24,821 nucleotides of DNA, taken from Spirochaetota bacterium (GTDB lineage Bacteria > Spirochaetota > Spirochaetia > B11-G9). Below the pieces are notes generated by a model. It saw only the letters and a program-made list of their open reading frames with translations. It ran no database searches and had not been told where the DNA came from. Below are positions 22,453-24,821 of the stretch, piece by piece. The stretch lies in contig QNBL01000004.1 of the NCBI GenBank assembly GCA_003641695.1, forward strand, positions 1 to 24,821, in the 5' to 3' direction. The position numbers and the translations under genes are program-made. Numbering within the stretch: position 1 is the first letter of the stretch; every line of letters starts with the position of its first letter.

Positions 22453-23688
22453 TTAAAACAAATCCTTATTCTGAATATGGTAAAATAAAGAGTCCAGCCA
22501 GGGTTTTGTTTCGTTATAGAATTCTCCTTCGGCAAGAACAAACTCATTGAAAGATTTCAAATACGAACCTTGAAAGTAGAGAACCTGACCAAGATAGAAA
22601 TGGGTTCTCAGTACGACCTCCCTGGTATGACGGACACTTAAATAATCCCCCAGCAGTTTGTAGGCTTCCGGCCAGTTTTTATTGAGAAAATCGGTTTTCA
22701 GGATTCGTACAAGCCGGTACGTCTCACTGTTTTCAACAGAATCCATATCAGATGGGAAAATGTAAATATCTGGAATTGGGGGAGCAACGGGTTCCAATTC
22801 GGAAAGGAGTCGGGCAACCGCACCGGAGACAGCCGGTTGTATGGGCACCACAGGAGGCAATGCAAAATCACCATTGGTGATTGTCATGCCTGTCTCAATA
22901 GAGGGGAAAAAATCAAGATAGGGAAGCGGTTCTGTCCTAACCGTTCTGACAGTATAAGGAGAGATACTGTCAAGACTAAGCGGGGTTTCAATACTGTTCA
23001 GGGTAAGGTTTTCTCCGGGTGCAAAGGAAAATTTACCCGATTTTGTTAATTCGGAGTCGAAGATAGCATAATAATAGGATATCCCAGGAACAGGTTTGTC
23101 AATAAAAAACTCTTGTGAAGAGGGGAAAACACCAGCGAGAGTGGAATTTGATATATCCTCCAGCTCCTGAATAGGTGATGTACTTCTGTATACAGCAACC
23201 TCTCTTTCAGGCTTTGAAGATTTAAAAGTCAGTTTTACTTTATTGTCTAAAACAACTGCTTTGATATTGCTTATTTTCGCAGCAAGTTCGTCAGGAGATG
23301 AAACACTCGTAATACTTACAGGTTCCATCGTGATATTTCTATAGGGAATGAATAACTTGTATTCATTCCCTGCATTATCAACGGCAAGAACAGTGTAATA
23401 GTAAGATTTGGTATCTTTTGGAATATCCAAAAAGATCTGCTTGCCTCCGGGAACGGTACCGATCTTCTCTGCACTGGAAAAATTTGTATTGCTGATTATT
23501 TCGCTGCTCCGGTATATGGAGTACTCTTTAATATCATCTTCTGAGTCCAGCCAGGTTAGCTTAATGGTATTCAACCCCGCAACAGCCTTTAATCTTGAAA
23601 CGAATGGAGCAAAAACACCGGTACTTTCAGAAAAAATCAATTGTACAATAAATATACTGAATACTAAAAGAATTAGAGAACGTTTCAT
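22453..23688 (-). CDS. Exported FN3/TPR-like protein of unknown function
   Basis: A 411-residue protein with a Sec signal peptide (MKRS, hydrophobic 5-18, cleavage near FSES) and no lipobox. Residues about 30-120 have the FN3 pattern (VAGLNTIKLTWLDSEDDIKEYSIYRS, then YYYTVLAVDNAGNE); about 145-225 look like a second, more divergent copy with AVYRSTSPI and YYYAIFDSE. A proline-rich linker (about 275-310) leads to a helical C-terminus that resembles TPR repeats (WPEAYKLLGDYLSVRH, VLYFQGSYLKSFNEFVLAEGEF). Probably a periplasmic or envelope binding protein. No ribosome site precedes the ATG. Its stop directly abuts the GH57 stop. Confidence 0.75.
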   Translation of the reverse strand: MKRSLILLVFSIFIVQLIFSESTGVFAPFVSRLKAVAGLNTIKLTWLDSEDDIKEYSIYRSSEIISNTNFSSAEKIGTVPGGKQIFLDIPKDTKSYYYTVLAVDNAGNEYKLFIPYRNITMEPVSITSVSSPDELAAKISNIKAVVLDNKVKLTFKSSKPEREVAVYRSTSPIQELEDISNSTLAGVFPSSQEFFIDKPVPGISYYYAIFDSELTKSGKFSFAPGENLTLNSIETPLSLDSISPYTVRTVRTEPLPYLDFFPSIETGMTITNGDFALPPVVPIQPAVSGAVARLLSELEPVAPPIPDIYIFPSDMDSVENSETYRLVRILKTDFLNKNWPEAYKLLGDYLSVRHTREVVLRTHFYLGQVLYFQGSYLKSFNEFVLAEGEFYNETKPWLDSLFYHIQNKDLF

Positions 23689-23694
23689 ATAATA

Positions 23695-23723
23695 GTTTTA
23701 TCGGTAATTATTACATCATTCAA
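23695..23723 (-). promoter_or_regulatory. Possible promoter of the FN3 gene
   Basis: On the minus strand, TTGAAT (23723-23718), 17 bp, TAAAAC (23700-23695), only 6 bases from the ATG. The -10 is weak, but the gene lacks a ribosome site, consistent with a leaderless start. Confidence 0.28.
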
Positions 23724-23738
23724 TAGAGAAAAGAGGGT

Positions 23739-23767
23739 TTGACAACGTAATTACTTATAAATAGAAT
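23739..23767 (+). promoter_or_regulatory. Strong sigma-70-like promoter, probably leaderless
   Basis: A consensus TTGACA (23739-23744), 17 bp, TAGAAT (23762-23767). Only 5 bases separate the -10 from the ATG at 23773, so transcription would begin at or next to the start codon. It is the best promoter match in the window and would drive the small gene and prfB. Confidence 0.6.
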
Positions 23768-23772
23768 GAGAT

Positions 23773-24045
23773 ATGTTTGTTGCAGTTGCCCTTGAATTAT
23801 CAAATGATGACCATATCTTTGCCGTTGACTTGCTGTTGAAGGAGTATGGGTTTTCCGAGGTTATAAAAAATCATTATGAATCGGTAAAGTTGAAGGAGAA
23901 TGTACTGTCGAGATTAAAAAGGGATATAGATAGAAGGACAGATGCGTTCGATATTGTCCGGATATATCAGTATCCTCTTGAAGACACTCTTGTAATAACG
24001 GCTTTAAAAGACAAACACTGGAAAAGAATTGTTGTTAATAAATAA
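23773..24045 (+). CDS. Small Cas2-like (ferredoxin-fold) protein upstream of prfB
   Basis: A 90-residue protein with the plan beta-helix-beta-beta-helix-beta: MFVAVALEL, IFAVDLLLKEYGFSEV, SVKLKE, NVLSRLKRDIDRRT, FDIVRIYQY, TLVITAL. This order, with the KRDID...DIVRIYQY region, resembles Cas2/VapD-type proteins (compare LxxLIDxxxDSVRIYxL in Cas2). The metal Asp of Cas2 at the end of strand 1 is not conserved (ALELSNDD here), and no cas1 or CRISPR array is in the window, so a CRISPR role is unlikely. It is 11 bp upstream of prfB. No ribosome site precedes the ATG, consistent with the leaderless promoter. Real gene: confident; fold assignment: tentative. Confidence 0.68.
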   Translation: MFVAVALELSNDDHIFAVDLLLKEYGFSEVIKNHYESVKLKENVLSRLKRDIDRRTDAFDIVRIYQYPLEDTLVITALKDKHWKRIVVNK

Positions 24046-24056
24046 AGGAGATATCT

Positions 24057-24821
24057 ATGCAGAATGACATTGAAAACAAATTTGAAACCCTGAAGACGGA
24101 ACTGGACGATACATGGAGGCGTCTTTGACCCTGCTGGGCAGGAAAAAAAAATAAAGGAACTGGAAAAAAGGACCTACGAACCCGGATTCTGGGACAAAAG
24201 AGAAGATGCTGAAAAGGTCATGACGCGATTAAAGAGGCTCCACGCCAGTTATGATCCCTGGAAAAAACTTGTTGACGACTTTGGTGATGCCTATGACATC
24301 TTTTGTATGGCAAAGGATGAGGGGGATGAATCCATGGAGGATGATATTGCCGATTCTTTGGCCTACCTCGAAAACAGGTTGGAAAAATTAAAGCTTCTGG
24401 AGATGCTTAACGGCAAGTTTGACAAGAATAACGCATTTATGACCATCCATTCAGGAGCAGGGGGGACTGAAGCCTGTGACTGGGTAAATATGCTTCTTAG
24501 AATGTTTACCCGCTGGTGTGAAACCAATGACTTCAGTGTGAAAATTCTCGATCTCCTGGAAGCAGAAGGCGGAGTAAAGTCGGTGACCATTCAGATTAAT
24601 GGGGAATATGCCTATGGCTATCTTCAGGGAGAAACGGGAGTTCACCGGCTGGTAAGAATATCGCCCTTTGATTCCAGTAAGAGAAGACATACCTCTTTTG
24701 CTTCTGTTTACTGTTCACCGGTCATAGAAGATGAGATAGAATTTGAGATAAGGCCCGAGGACATAAGAATTGATACGTACCGGGCTTCAGGTGCCGGCGG
24801 CCAACATGTGAACAAGACAGA
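24057..24821 (+). CDS. prfB: Peptide chain release factor 2, with programmed +1 frameshift (3' end outside window)
   Basis: The zero frame runs from ATG 24057 (AAAGGAG upstream) for 23 codons to TGA 24126-24128. A +1 shift at CTT-TGA continues as DPAGQEKKIKELEKR, restoring RF2. Seen in the shifted frame: acidic helical domain 1, SGAGGTEACDWVNML, the UGA-reading tripeptide SPF in HRLVRISPFDSSKRRH, and the catalytic GAGGQHVNK at the window edge, where GGQ triggers peptidyl-tRNA hydrolysis. About 254 of about 365 residues are present. It decodes UAA/UGA; low RF2 lets ribosomes pause on the in-frame UGA and shift, raising RF2. The upstream small gene is probably cotranscribed. Confidence 0.95.
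24115..24128 (+). promoter_or_regulatory. prfB: RF2 programmed +1 ribosomal frameshift site
   Basis: GGAGG (24115-24119), then CGT, then CTT TGA C. The internal Shine-Dalgarno-like sequence sits 3 bases before the slippery CTT, as in the well-studied E. coli site where CUU UGA C slips from CUU to UUU. The in-frame UGA is the sensor codon. Here the SD is GGAGG and the intervening codon CGT rather than AGGGGG and TAT. Confidence 0.93.

Noticed and set aside
23773..24045. CRISPR-Cas locus
   Set aside because: Only a Cas2-like fold is suggested; no repeats, Cas1 or other cas gene occur, and the Cas2 metal residue is missing.
24057..24128. prfB as a pseudogene broken by an early stop
   Set aside because: The stop is the conserved UGA of the RF2 frameshift cassette and the shifted frame encodes intact RF2 motifs.

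Overview
The window reads as chromosomal DNA of a free-living or gut anaerobe, most likely a spirochaete (Spirochaetota). This is inference: several predicted exported proteins or lipoproteins have spirochaete-like lipoboxes and TPR or FN3 domains, a six-subunit Rnf complex is present, a GH57 gene adjoins it, and the gene order matches no enteric or Bacillus layout I know. No phage, IS element, tRNA, rRNA or CRISPR array is visible, no stretch over about 100 bp lacks a gene, and both edge genes are cut by the window.

Layout. (1) 1-2479, plus strand: the last 69 codons of ileS, an unknown lipoprotein, then hisH and hisF, all overlapping or nearly touching. (2) 2561-2872, plus: fmdB-type zinc-ribbon protein. 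(3) 2865-5187, minus: nifS-like cysteine desulfurase followed after 1 bp by thiI, a sulfur relay for tRNA 4-thiouridine and/or thiamine. (4) 5261-6574, plus: ArsR-type repressor and aroB. (5) 6607-10397, minus: hisS and a DEAH-box RNA helicase, translationally coupled. (6) 10499-11635, plus: pcnB-like nucleotidyltransferase. (7) 11643-13758, minus: an exported TPR protein with a broken metallopeptidase-like core, and a P-loop ATPase with an Asp23/Gls24-like C-terminal domain. (8) 13862-22452, plus: a seven-helix membrane protein of unknown function, then rnfC-D-G-E-A-B and a divergent GH57 protein, all with overlaps or very short gaps. (9) 22453-23688, minus: exported FN3/TPR protein. (10) 23773-24821, plus: a small Cas2-like protein and prfB with its programmed +1 frameshift site.

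How it works together. The centrepiece is the Rnf operon, an ion-pumping ferredoxin:NAD+ oxidoreductase. It is bracketed by an unknown membrane protein stop-start coupled to rnfC and by a GH57 gene whose start lies inside rnfB. Much of the rest is translation and RNA metabolism (IleS, HisS, RF2, ThiI, RNA helicase, PcnB).

Genome style. Genes are packed end to end. Convergent pairs overlap by 8 bp (fmdB/thiI), touch at 0 bp (GH57/FN3), or are 7 and 32 bp apart, so transcription terminators must lie inside the opposing gene; one clear hairpin of this kind is at 22347-22374. Several genes appear to use TTG starts (thiI, hisS, pcnB, the pre-rnf membrane protein). Several promoters sit so close to their start codons that leaderless or near-leaderless mRNAs are likely.
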